Source: Ricinus communis
Lineage: Eukaryota; Streptophyta; Magnoliopsida; Malpighiales; Euphorbiaceae
Assembly: GCF_019578655.1 (NCBI RefSeq)
Contig: NC_063264.1
Coordinates: 23,583,688 to 23,647,687 of the forward strand
Length of the DNA: 64,000 nucleotides
Direction: 5' to 3'
Shown: in pieces, positions 36,456 through 48,430 of the stretch
How the letters are laid out: each line of letters starts with the position of its first letter
Numbering within the stretch: the first letter of the stretch is position 1
Notes under the pieces: generated by a model
The model's database searches: none
What the model saw: only the letters and a program-made list of their open reading frames with translations
What the model was told of the DNA's origin: nothing
Translations under genes and position numbers: made by a program

Positions 36456-38022
36456 GGAAAAGTTCCATTTTTGCCCAACGTTTAGGCCAAGGACCAGATT
36501 GGCTCCTAAATTATTTTTTTTTGGCGCAAAAAAGGACATTAAACTATCAAAAATTTGTTATTCATGCCCCTGGCAACAAACAGAGTAGACGTCCGTTTAT
36601 TTTATTGGACTGATAAAAAAAAATGGGTTTACACCTCATATATTACACTCTTGTTTCCTTTATATCTTCTTACTTTCCTTCATCGATGAAATTCTGATGC
36701 TATAATGAGATTATAACAACAATCAAAATCATGACCTACGATTTACTAATCAAAATCAAGACTCTATCATGTACGTCTATTCAAGAATACTTTATTTGCT
36801 AATTCTCCTTTCTTTTTTGCTTTTGCTTCTCCCTTCATAAGACGACGTCGTTCTTAAAGACGGTAGATTCTTTAACTCAGTGCTTCCAATTTGTAACCGA
36901 TTTGGTCTTTGTTTTTTTTTTGACTCTGTCCATCATCGAGTCATTGTTGAATAAATTGTTTTTGAAGGTTTTGTTTGTTGATTTAATTTTCTTTATTTTT
37001 TAATGGGTTCTCTTTTAAATATTTGTCTGCTGAATCAATTTTTTTTCAGGTTGTTTCGTTCTTTCGCATTCGCGTTTTGCGACTTCCTTACTCTGCTACA
37101 AATTGATCTACTCTTAATTACTTATTTTATATTTTGGTAATTTGTGTTTTGATTTGGGACTGCTGAAGCGGCATTTTTTGGAGCAAGAAGATACTAAATG
37201 CTGTCAATGTTGTGGTTTATAGGGACTCCCTCTGTTCCTTGAATTTGGTCCTCTTTTTATTACTGCTTTCTACATTTAATTGATTTTGAGCTCTGTTTAT
37301 CAAATCTTAAACTAGTCTCCAATTCCAAATTTGCCAGTCGAGCTTTAGACCTCAATTTAAAAACCATATTTGTCTTTTTTCCTTCATTGTATTTACAATT
37401 CAAATAAAATCCTTTTGATCCCACTAAAAATAACCTATATCCTTTTTATCTTTTCTTAATTTCATAGTGATTTTACGAGATTAGAAAAAGAAAAATAACT
37501 TGTAATGTCATTTAAAACTGTTGCTAAAGATATCCTCACTCTACGTGGTTCTACAGCAATTGCCAACGAGTTCTTCGGTTATGCAGCAAACAGTATTCTA
37601 TAAAATTGTAGGGCTTATCCAGAAGAGAGTTCTGTGAAGGTGAAGAAATATGGGTTACCAATGTTGCTCGCTCAAGATGAAGGTGTTAACTGCTTTATTG
37701 CCAACCTAAACGCTCAGTTACCAGAGTGGTTAGAAGCTGGAAAGTTAGAAAGGGTTGTTATTGTGATAACGAGCAAGGCCACCAACATTTTGTTGAGTTG
37801 TTTTTGCTGAAATGGGAATGAAGAACACAACATTCCTACCAAAAAGGAAAAGCTAGCCTAATGATCGCTAAGTGTTTGTCCAATATTTCATATTGAAGTA
37901 ATGTTTGTCCAAGTATGAATAGGCGCAAAATAACCACTGCTTGAATCATATAAGGCTGCCAATAATTTAAGGACCAATCTGCTCTTCACCCTAAACGTTG
38001 AGGGCAAAAATGCACCTTTTCC
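36456..38022. mobile_element. TIR transposon (Pack-MULE-like) carrying a MAD2 gene fragment
   Basis: Terminal inverted repeats of about 60 bases bound the element: left 36456-36514 and right 37962-38022. Both read inward GGAAAAG...CATTTTTGCCC...AACGTTTAGG...CAGATTGG...TAAATTAT with scattered mismatches. No transposase is present. The interior has unassigned AT-rich DNA (36600-37500) and a degenerate fragment of host gene MAD2 (37505-37790). Flanks are A-rich and give only an imperfect candidate 9-bp target duplication, so superfamily assignment (Mutator-like versus another TIR group) is uncertain. It lies about 550 bases beyond the stop codon of the SR gene. Confidence 0.75.
37505..37792 (+). 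pseudogene. MAD2: MAD2 spindle-checkpoint gene fragment (5' half, intronless)
   Basis: From ATG 37505 the frame reads MSFKTVAKDILTLRGSTAIA, then NEFFGYAANSIL, a TAA stop at 37601, then KVKKYGLPMLLAQDEGVNCF, QLPEWLEAGKLERVVIVI and SKAT. This aligns collinearly with about residues 1-93 of plant MAD2 (a HORMA-domain protein of ~207 residues that inhibits Cdc20/APC at unattached kinetochores). Homology ends abruptly near 37783, and the C-terminal half, including the mobile safety-belt, is absent. At least one nonsense codon and no introns within the match. It cannot encode working MAD2. Captured within a TIR element. Confidence 0.85.
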
Positions 38023-38570
38023 AAAGGAAAAAAAGAAAGAACTTCCAATCAATCACAGTTCCCAAATAGAGAAGACAAATGTGTAAGTCTATGCTTGGTT
38101 GTAAAGTGAAACTTTAGAGGCTGCAAGATGTCAAAAGCATATCCAGCTTTTACATTAGTATCATAGCAGGGCCCTCTTTGCTCTCAAGAAATAAATTGAA
38201 AATCGTAAAAAAGGTTAATGAATTATATTAGCAACTGAGTCCCTGTTATGGTGGATAAGATCCACAGGCAAAGATAGAAATGTTCATAAAATCAAACAGA
38301 GTAAAAAAGTTACACAAGTCCCACAGTAACCAAGGGAATAATATTACCTAATTCTGTGGTAGCTAAAACTATAAGGTAATGAACTCACTAAACCACCAAA
38401 TCAATACAATCTAGAAATGCATCAGTTGAAAAATTCCCACACATTAAATTTGCTGCAAGAACAAAAAGAAAAAATGTCTAAAACAAACAGTACCTAGATC
38501 ATCTGCATGGACAAACAAAACATTAGCAAAACAAGTCAGAGCATTACATTCATATCTTCCCTGTGTCTCA

Positions 38571-40758
38571 CTAGCCAGGAGACCTATCTCCAATATGTTC
38601 TCTCGGGTATTCATCTCGTGTTGGGCTCTGGCTTCTGCTTCTTCTAGGGCTTCGGCTGCGGTTAGGGGTCCGGCTTCTGCTTCTTGGTGTTTGGCTTTGA
38701 TCTCTATTTGGAGTTCGGCTGCGGCTCCTTGATCGTGAATATGACCTCTCTTGACTGTATCTCTTCCCTTGGGGTGAAATGGATCTGCCTCACAGCAAAC
38801 AGCCACGTAAGCATGCAGATAGATAGATAGATCAAGAGGGAGAGTGTTAAGAAAGTCCAGAAGCAAAACTATCAGGTACCCGAGACCTAAATACCGAAGG
38901 ACGAATGCAAAAAGATGAGTACAAATGGTGAATCAGATAAAAATCATGCATGACAAACAGCTATACATGTCACATTGCCAAGCAGCTTGGACTAAATTCA
39001 TAACTAGAATTAGCACCGATGGGTTCGGTTCAGATCCAAAACAGCCAAAACCAGAGTTATATAAATGGGAACTAAACCAAAATGAATAAGGGGGTGAGCC
39101 TAACCAAACTGAACTGAAAATCATTCAGTTCGGTCGGTCGGTTGGAATTTTGTTAGGCCCGGATTTTTGAGCTCATTTCAGACTTAGTCCCATAGTTATT
39201 AAAGGCAGAAGGTGCACAAAGGCCCAAAGGGGTCCTGGAGCCTAGGCGCACACAAGGCGCAAAAATAGAAAAATATATATTAATAAATTAAAAAAAATAT
39301 TAGTACCCAAAACACAAAGTAATGACAAAAAGCACACTTAGTACTTAACAATTAGAGTTACTAGATAAAAAACACATAAGCTTCCTAATCTTGGTAATAC
39401 TAAAAGGTTCTTAAAACACTTCATCGAGATCAGTACTTTCCTTCATATCATCATCAACTTCAAGTTGATAACTTCCTATTTCCTTGTCTTCTTCATATTC
39501 TCCATACCTTGGATTATGGAAGAGATTGATTATTTGTCTTCAGCAATTAGAGATGGGCTTCTTTATCTTCACTCTTGAGTTGGAAATTGGAAGAAATCGA
39601 CTTGTCTTGAGCAGTCGGTAGAAGTAGAACTCTTTGTTTTGAACGGCTGCCCTAAGTCTATTGTTATCTTCTTTTCTTTTGATTTTTTCTTTTAATTGAA
39701 AGAATTTGGTGTTGCAAGGCCTATTATAAACCCTTTTTAAAACTTAAATAAAAGACCTATTCAATTTTAAAGAAAAAATTAAAAAATAAATGTATATTCA
39801 AAAGGGAAAACTTTAATAAACTACTCTGTGGTTTAATATATTTTCACTTTAGGGTCATGGTTTGTTTTTGTCATTTTGATACCCTATGAATAATGACCAT
39901 TAGCAAATAACGATCCAATTGCATAACATCATTAGCAAGTGCTGACGTGGCAGTTGAAAGAACAGTGTCTATTGCGTGCCACGTCATAATCTCTTAACGA
40001 TATTGTGCAATTTGGTCATTATTTGCTAACGGTCATATTCACAGGATACTAAAGTGAAGAAAAACAAACTATATATCTTAAAATGAAAATACACTAGACC
40101 ACAATAGTTTAATGAAATTTCCCTATTAAAAATATTTCAAAGGCATGCCTTAAGAGTGCCTCACCTGCAAGTCAAGGAGCACCAAGGGGCACGCCTTTGT
40201 GACATCGCCTGCCTTTAGCAGACTAAGGCACAAGGGCATGAGCCTGGTGTGCCTTACTATGCTCAGTCCTGAACTTTTAAAAGAAAAAATCAAGGCAATT
40301 CATTTCTTTCAATTTTAACTATCACAACCTGTTTCCAATTTAAAATCTTAGTCGAATTAGTTTACAATCACCAATCTGAATTCATTTAATCTAACTTGGC
40401 AAAGAAATAGAGTTTTTACTACAGCCTGGCACAAGCTCAGTATGATCCAGCGGAATTGACTGAATTGCAGCCGGATGCTAGATTTGGCATAAATTCATTT
40501 TACACAACAAAAAATTGAGAAAAGGAAAAGAATTGGCTATAAGTGAAAAAAGGTAGAAAATTGAAGATTCTTTTGGTATGTAAGCCATATTAAAAAATAT
40601 AAAAAACAAAAAATAAAATCTATATTTCAGTTTTCGATAAAGTTCGATGAAAAAGAAAACTGAAAATTTCTCAAGAATATCAAGCAAAATTTCAGAGTTT
40701 GGCAGTTCCATTTGGTTTTTCTTTTGGTTCTACCTCAAATAGTGTTCACCTCTAGTAT

Positions 40759-40800
<42 letters not shown>

Positions 40801-41031
40801 TAGTACTGCTTGTCGCGCGCGTAAGTTATTATTATAAAAATTTTAACATAAATTATTTAATAAATTAGTATAAAATATAATAGTAAATAGTACATAATCC
40901 CACCAATAAATTATTATAATAATAAAAATACATGAATTAATGTCAATAAAATAATAAATTAAAATTAAAAGTATCATACCTTTTCTTCTGACTTATTTTT
41001 AATTTTTGTAAAAATTTGTATTGAATTATTT

Positions 41032-41097
<66 letters not shown>

Positions 41098-41346
41098 GTG
41101 ATATATAGTAATTCGTCAATTTCTTATAGGATTAAAAATATATATGAAATTATTATAGGATTAGGACTGAATTAGATTAATTCTATTAGCATGAGAAGAG
41201 TAATTACTAATTAATTTTATTAGGACTAGGATTAGGAAATTAAATTAATTACATATAAAATTAAACGAGAATGGGATAATGTTGGTAATTACTGATTAAT
41301 AATAAGGATATTTTAGTCAGTTCAAAAATTTCCCCTACCTTTCGTG

Positions 41347-41383
<37 letters not shown>

Positions 41384-44300
41384 CTAAGAAAATCCCTCTA
41401 AAGCTATTTATATTTAAAACAATTCTTCGAAGAACTAATGGCAGTCAATGAAGGTATCACTATTCGCAACCCTTATGCTTCAGAACCAAACTCCCAAGTA
41501 GATTAGTACAATGAGAAAAAATCTTCAGTGCCCATAAAAGAGATTATGCACAACAAAACAAAGTAACTAGAAAGCAATAAAAACATACTTTGAATATCGT
41601 CTTTTGGGAGGAGGGGAACCATAATCATGACTGCGGGATCTTGCATAACGAGGAGGTGGGGAACGAGAATAGCGAGGCGGGGATCGTCTTCGATCACGAA
41701 ACCGACCCCTATAACAGAGTGAAAACATTTAAATTGATCATACATGTTACATAAAGTATTTAGTCTTATAATGACATGTACAGACCATAACAATTCATTT
41801 AATCATAAAATATTATTTTGTTACGCTTCGTGGGAACAAGCAAAATCTTTGATTTTGAATGTGTCGGTATCTCTCTCTTTTCAAAAAGTATAAACCCATT
41901 AACTGAGAAGGCTTAACTAAGAAGAATTACTGAAGATAACTTCTAGCAAATCTAAGTTTCACACTATCTCCACCTTCTCATAGATTCTACATTCTTAGAA
42001 TAAATATCAAGAAAATGATTGGCCTATATATGAATCAACATTGTGGTCTACAATTTCTGAGGACCAGCCCATTCCAACAGGATATCTGATTGTTGTTTTA
42101 ATTGTCATTCTAATGGCATCATTAAAATTTGTATGAATCAATTAGATACACATTAGAAGTTTCTCAACTCTCTTAACAAAGTAACAAGAAGAAGAGGAAG
42201 AGAAAAGAAGAATGCTTCAATGAGACAAGACACTCGAGCAATTCATCAGTCACCTAAACAGCGAAAGCCAAAACAAAAAAATAAAAGGGAATGTCTACCT
42301 CCCTGCTCGCTCCCTTGCCCTCATATCAACTGGCTTCTTCCTGTTCTCCTCTGCAAATACAACCGTCAACTCCCTACCAAGAAGAACCCTACCATCCATA
42401 TGATGTTTGGCCTCCGCAGCATCCTGAGGATCTGCATATTGGACAAAACCAAAACCACGGGGTTCCCTGTAACAAGTAGATGCAAAAAGAAACAAGGAAA
42501 ATATAAGCATCTTGGTTTAACTAGAGGCAGGGACAGCGCACGCCATAAACCTTTTGCCAATGAAATTTACCAACATAATCCCAAGGTCATGATAAGCATG
42601 AGAAAGCAAGCACTTGGCTGCTGACCTTGCAAGTGTCAGTTTAAAGATGACTTGAAATTCTTCAAGACTTGGAACAATCTTCACAATGTATTCAAACACA
42701 ACTTCCTTCCAATCTTCATTACCATTAACATCATCTTCAAAAGAACTCTAATTACTTGATTGATGTCTTCAAAACATTAAGTTCACTGTTAAATCTCAAG
42801 AACTTCAATTAACAGACCCAACTTTGATTGCAATACAGTAAATCATGAAGAAAATGCCCCAACATAATAGTATAAGTTTGAAGGGACAAGTGAGCCTGGT
42901 GGATAGCTTAAAACTCCAAAACACACTTTTAAATAATGTCTGAATTTCCAAAACACTATGAAAACAATAATAATGAAATGTTGCAAGAAACTGATGCTTC
43001 AAACCTACGGTTTCTCAAGTAGTGGAGAATGAAAAGGGAAATATTAACGGGGTCATAATCAAAATATTAAGAGAAGAATTTAACACTAGTTCTATCCTTT
43101 TTTCCTCTAAAAAGAAAGAAAAAAAAAAAAGAAGTGTTTGCAAACTGTAACCAGACAAGGCTACTGACTTCATGATGCTCCCAAGATAATAATAAAAAAA
43201 ATTAAATAAAAATAAAACATATTTCATTGAATGACAGAGAATAGAAAAAGATTATAGAAATCATATAATTGAATAGTTGTACACATCTATAGTTGGCGAG
43301 GACATGCTCACCCGGTATAATAATCCCTAGGCAAGTAGATGTCCTTGAGAGCACCAAATTGCTCAAAAGGCCTTCTTAGGTCTTCTGGCCTGCAAATGGC
43401 ACCAAAAAATAAAAATTAGTAAATATTAAAATTTTGCTCCCAAAAAGAACATAGTACAACGAATAGGTAAAACATTGGCTCCTTAAATGTTTTATTAGAA
43501 ATATACAACTGAAAGTTAATTACTCCATTTAGATATAACAGAATATGGTCCAGAAACTGCTCAAACATACAACTTCAAATTCACTTAATTGATTTACCGA
43601 CCAATCATCATATATTAACCACAGGATACATTGTTCTCTCTCTTTCTCTCTACCCTCTGAATTTCTTCTACAATAGCATATAGGAGGAGAAATCAATTCC
43701 TCATACATCAATCACAGCATACAGTTTGTGCAGTTAAAACAATTGTTCCAAAACACATTCAATGAAAATAAGAGCAACATACCATAAGTTCAAACAATTA
43801 TATACAGCAGGGGCCAATCCGGTTATAAAGCACTAGAATATATATTCCAAATTCTCTCTCTCTCTCTCTCAAAAACTATTCAAGTGCCTGCCTCATAGCG
43901 CCCGCCTATGCTGAGTGTCTACCTCATAGTGTAGGAAGTTAGGAGATCGATTATTGGCAGCCCTATTCCCCTTCAAAAATTTCCAAAGTACCAAACAAAA
44001 AAATACACTTACATGATTTCTTTATTTACGCAACAGCAAAACAATTCTATTCCATTACTTACCACAATTTACTTCACATGCTGCTACTGGTAGAGCATAT
44101 TTATAAATTAAGCATTTCGAAAACATCATATATGCAATTGATTATGAAATGACTATACTATAGCTAATAGAGAGCTCATCTATATTGTCATCATTTGGAT
44201 TTTTATACATCATTCACATGAACTGAAGGACTCATCTACTTCTCATTACACTTAAATCTCAGCTGCATTCACTGATGGAGACAGACAAAAAGAAAATATT

Positions 44301-44832
44301 CTTCATAAGATTAGTCTAGCCAAGAAAAAACTGAATTATCAAAGGTAAATAATTATCAAAATTCCACTGTTATCGACAAGGTATTTATTTAACAATCAAA
44401 TAGTGAAACATAATAAGTATCAATTTTGACAAGCAAGCTACTATATCTCCAGTAATTTAAAAAAAAAAAAACAAAGTAATCATTGTAACTGGCTTTAACC
44501 TAAAATAAAATTTCAAAAACAAAATAAATAAAACCCAAGATCCACAATATTATATTACAGAAAATGATAACAAACAGCCTCACCCTCAGCTTCATTTAAA
44601 TACAATAACAAAATCAACCCAATTTTCATATGTTTTCACATTAAAACATTAGAAAAAGAAGTAAAAGAAACCTGCAGTCATGGCGAAGATTACGGACTAA
44701 AAGGCTAGTAGGAAGATCTCTACCGCCGCCACGACCGCCGCCGCCGTGACGACCTCTAGGGCTACGACTACGACCCCCTCTTCTACCATAACCACGTGGT
44801 GGTGGAGATGGACTGTAACTTCTTCCCCTCAT
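38571..44832 (-). CDS. SR splicing factor of the SCL30A/SCL33 type
   Basis: Nuclear pre-mRNA splicing regulator. Five coding exons on the minus strand: 44832-44672, 43389-43312, 42466-42299, 41708-41589, 38784-38571; all junctions are GT/AG and in phase, giving 246 residues. Residues 1-39 are the short RS/Gly-rich N-terminal extension typical of plant SCL proteins (MRGRSYSPSPPPRGYGRRGG). The single RRM spans about 40-120 with RNP2 LLVRNL (44-49) and RNP1 RGFGFVQY (83-90). From about 130 the protein is RS-rich (RRRSPPRYSRSPP, YSRSRSRSRTP), the protein-interaction and phosphorylation region. It is a little shorter at the C-terminus than Arabidopsis SCL30A. The 2.8 kb last intron holds nested transposons and microsatellites. 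Untranslated exons were not resolved. Confidence 0.92.
39190..40275. mobile_element. Decayed non-autonomous element with AGGCGC-rich ends (hAT-like?) in SR gene intron 4
   Basis: The left end (39195-39262: TTATTAAAGGCAGAAGGTGC..., AGCCTAGGCGCACACAAGGCG) and right end (40134-40270) share GGC/GCC-rich words in inverse orientation, a pattern seen at ends of dispersed plant DNA elements. The interior (39400-39700) gives broken minus-strand frames with no clear transposase. It has been split by a 320-bp MITE (39804-40123). Superfamily is a guess. Confidence 0.4.
39804..40123. mobile_element. Foldback MITE, 320 bp, with ~130-bp inverted arms
   Basis: The arms are long imperfect inverted repeats: left GGGAAAACTTTAATAAACTA..., TATTTTCACTTTAGG, GTTTGTTTTTGTCA, and GACCATTAGCAAATAA; right, inverted, GGGAAATTTCATTAAACTAT, TATTTTCATTTTAAG, GTTTGTTTTTCTTCA and GACCGTTAGCAAATAA. 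The centre holds GTGCTGACGTGGCAG and the partly inverted GTGCCACGTCA, each with a G-box/ACGT core. Inserted within an older element in the SR gene intron. Confidence 0.85.
40757..41095. repeat. AT/CT-microsatellite-flanked module, copy B, in SR gene intron 4
   Basis: (AT)n at about 40762-40799, then CTTGTCGCGCGCGTAAGTTA, an AT-rich block, a (CT)n run at 41037-41062 and a second (AT)n at 41065-41093. The order resembles 31658-31915. A further (AT)n lies at 41349-41380. Confidence 0.6.
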
Positions 44833-45007
44833 TTTCTTTAAAAAGGAAAGAAGAAAAAGAAAATAGTTGTATCTGTGAAGCGAAAGAAATTATTAAACAT
44901 TATCAGTATTAAATCAGATTCTAAAAAGAGAGAGAGAGAGAGAGATGAGAATGTGGATTAAAAATGCGACGGAGAGAGATAGAGAGACCTGAAGAGAAAT
45001 TGGGGAA

Positions 45008-45016
45008 TTAGGGTTT
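45008..45016 (-). promoter_or_regulatory. Telo-box (AAACCCTAA) in the SR gene 5' leader region
   Basis: AAACCCTAA on the minus strand, 176 bases upstream of the SR gene ATG. Telo-boxes are common near start sites of plant genes for RNA processing and translation. Nearby GA/CT-rich tracts (44932-44945, 44980-44990) are typical of a plant 5' leader. Confidence 0.5.
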
Positions 45017-45379
45017 TAATGAGTAGCAGCAGCGCTGTAGCTCCTTTCTTCTTCTTCTTGTTATTGTTGTGTACAGCGAAGGTTTTGTTTACAGTGGTGT
45101 AGGCAGATTCTGCTTTAATTTGTTGTCTGAGATCGACGCGCCAGCTACGGGCGTGGAATTTAATTTGAGGTTCTTAAAACTGTTTTATATTTTAATAATA
45201 TTTGGACAAACAGTTTTACTCAAACTTTTTCATGGCAAAATTTAAATTTATGCAAATATTATTTATGCGACCTAATTATGTACTTACTAAGAAATGAAAG
45301 GAAATTGAGTTTTTTAATTTTTATTTTTCTAGAAATGAATAATAATAAAACTCCCTTTAAATAAATCTAAAAATGCTTT

Positions 45380-48300
45380 AAATAATAAAATTTAATGATC
45401 CATACGGATAACCACATGGCCATATCACCCTTCTAGGTCATGCGGGAGGGTCATACGGGCGAATAGGCTTCTCGTGTGAATCCTGTAGAGCTTCAACCAA
45501 TGTTGAAATTTATTATTTTATTATTTCATCCAAAATGTAATACGGGCAAGTGGTTTCCCATTTCATGCCTGTATGGAGTTCCAAATCTGGATAAAAGTGT
45601 ATTTTTTTGCCCGATTTTCATGCTTTTCGATCTCGATCACCTCCTTAACATGTATTATTCTTAAGATGTCTAAAAGTACTAAAAATCAAGTTTTAAATAA
45701 ATAAATTAAACTCAATTAAAAATAAATTCAATATAGAATAGAACTCAATAGTAAGTGCTTTTAACACTTATCAAATTCCCTCACACTTGAGCAATTATTT
45801 ATCCTCAAGCAAATTGAATAACATCAAAAAGTTGAACTGATAAACTCTCTCCCCCAACAAATAGACATCAAATAATTCAAAAGTTAATCATCGTGTTACT
45901 ATAACCTAGGATCATTGGTCAAAAATCGATCGTCAAACAAAAAACCACAAACTAAGATAATCTCACAATAGGAAGCAAAAAAAAATAAAAAAAATTTGAC
46001 ATCTAAAGTTAGAAAAATGAGTGTTGTTTCCAAATAACTCAAAACTTTAAAGAGATAAGAATAAGGATTTTTCCTCTAAGCACAAAACAAATTCTCCATG
46101 AAGCATAAGTACTTATGTTTTTTTTTTTATTATTATTTCATAGAAAAGTTTGAGCATCTTTGAAATTGTCATTCCAGCCTTTTGATGCGAGTATAGATAT
46201 TGGTGATGTTGACACCCGGTTACTCAATCACAGTCACAAATCCAAAGCACTATTCATATTCTCGGATTTTCTTTTGATTTGTCTTTTTTTTTTTGGACCT
46301 ATTTTGAGAATAGAGGAATAGAGTGCAAACTACTTGATGTTGTATTTTTTTTTTTAATATACTTCTTAGATAACACAAAAGAATAAGAAAGTACAAAGGG
46401 GTAATAAAAGTGTCTACTCAATAAAATTAAGAGAAACTTGAAAAATAAAGCAAGGCCAATTCAACTAAATTGCAACCAATGAATGGTTACCCATACTATT
46501 TTGAACCTATGCATTCGAGAGAGAATAAATCATAATAAAATATTAAAAAAAATTGATAGGCTTGCAAAGAAAACCTTCACCCAGTCTTATTGGACATATT
46601 GTTCCCAATGTGTTTACATATTACCACAAAAATAAAAGTAAAATAGGAGAAAAGCTTCCTTGATTTCGAATGATTTGCATAATTCTGAGTCCAAAGAAAT
46701 CCATGAGGCATCTATTTAATTATCACAAAGCAAAAATATGGGCAAGGAAAAAGCATATATAGTCATCCAGTCATTACAAAGAAATAAAATAAAAACATTC
46801 AAAACAAAACCAAATAATGTACTTAAAAACAAAGAATTTAGAAATTAAATAACTAAAAAAAAATCAAATAAAATTGTTCAAAAGATTATAAAAGTAAAGT
46901 GAATGCTTAGCCCTCCATGCCACTATCATCCTCATCAATATCATCATCCTCCTCATCGCTATCCTCAGAATCAACACCGTGTGCCCAGCTCCATTATTTG
47001 ACTGCACTTGATGCGCTTGATAAAAGCTCAGTGGAGGCCTCAATAGTGTGTATCTTTGTGATTGTCAATAATGCATAATTAAGTTTTAGAGCCAATCCAT
47101 GCTCATTTACTGATGATGATCATTTCTTGTTGGTTCTGGAGCAAACCCATCATTTAAGTCTGATTATGGAGAAGCTTGCTATCTTGACATTGAAGCCCAT
47201 GCATTTACATTTTAAGCCTGCAAATCTGCTGCTCAAACTCGGTAGGCTTCCTATCTTCATTCGTCCGAACATAGTTGTAAGCCATCCATTCCTTGTATGG
47301 TTCACTTCCAGTAGGTGGAGGATGAAAAGATGAAAAGGAAGGTCGATCTGTCGAGAGGTAAGGCAATGCACCTGAAGTACCCATGGTGAAAGCCGGTGGT
47401 TTGGTTGGCAAGTCAAATTGGAAATCACCATGCGGAGGAGGTATGAGATGCAATATCTGCTTGTCTTTGCCCATTTGTTGCAAAGTCTCTAGGCCCATCA
47501 ATTTAGGCAAGCCATCCAAGGTCATTGCGAATAGTCCATCAAAAATACCTAAATTCTTCGCTAGCCTCATAAAGTACGTGCATCCGCACAAATATCCCTT
47601 ATCCAACTTCTTGGCCTGTTCAGTCAATTATACTAACAAACACAATGCAACATTGCACCAAACTCCCTCTTCAAAATACATTAAATAAAATAAATCTTAT
47701 TGGGTTCAATGTCTACCACTTTCACCTCTATCCGATATAGTTGTAGTTAACAAGAAGTGCAAAAATCACAAAGGAAAAGACTCAAAAGTAGATGCCTTAG
47801 ACTTAGAAGTAATATCCCCAGGTGCATTAGGTGCTAATTTCGCCTAACCACCCATAGAAGTAGGATTACTAAAGAATTTAAAAGGGGCATAGGAATAGTC
47901 ATCGAATATTACCTCCTCCGTCGTGTAGATGTCCATTGCAACAGCAAACTCATTAGTGGACATATCATAGTACTTCCTCGCTAGACGAAATTTGATCGTC
48001 TTTTCGTACAATCCACTTTAGAACTCATTTCAGACCTCAAAGTGTAAAAGAATTCGAGTGTGATTTCTCTAAAGACAGGTTTCGAGATTTCAAAAACTTT
48101 CTTCCATGCCGATTGATTAACCCATCCCCTCAATCGCTATTTGAAGCTAATAGAGCACATGAAATCCCAATCGAAGTGACGCATAAGTGAGGACTTCTTA
48201 TTTGCTAAATTTTCAAAGCGAGCACTTGATATGTTGTCACTAAATTGGATCGAAGGACGATTCTAGTCAAAGGATATCAAGGGAGCAGCCGCAGATGGTG

Positions 48301-48430
48301 CTTGAATGGAAGAACTTCCACTCCTTAAGTGTTTGGAAGGAATTTGAGAGAAAGGAAGCACTTTTCTTAGAATCCATGTTCAACATTCTTTTTTTTGCTA
48401 TTTAGACGGGTATTCATGATTCTTCCAAAT
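45380..48430 (-). mobile_element. Athila-type Ty3/Gypsy ORF1 remnant and flank
   Basis: On the minus strand, 48350-47860 reads in pieces as ARFENLANKKS, VFREITLEFFYTLRSEM and KYYDMSTNEFAVAMDIYTTE, a degraded form of the Athila ORF1 pattern (LTLEFLxTF ... LSxxEFGxALGLYTxEE). 47627-47205 is an open stretch with KGYLCGCTYFMRLAKNLGIF and LMGLETLQQMG, also typical of this protein. The frame ends in an acidic tail (EDSDEEDDDIDEDDSGMEG) with a stop near 46911. Downstream (45760-45830) has the 'CACACTTGAGC...CCTCAAGC' motif common in these elements. No full LTR pair or pol was found. The limits are approximate. Confidence 0.65.

Noticed and set aside
38444..38866. 140-codon minus-strand frame rich in Ala/Glu
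   Set aside because: It is the RS-coding last exon of the SR gene read in the wrong frame; the correct frame gives continuous RS dipeptides and joins in phase to the previous exon.
42220..42624. 134-codon plus-strand frame
   Set aside because: Antisense of SR gene exon 3, which encodes RNP1 of the RRM.
33830..48430. One Athila element split by the SR gene
   Set aside because: The pol remnant (33830-34835) and ORF1 remnant (45380-48430) share orientation, but an intact multi-exon host gene lies between them; two independent fossils are simpler.
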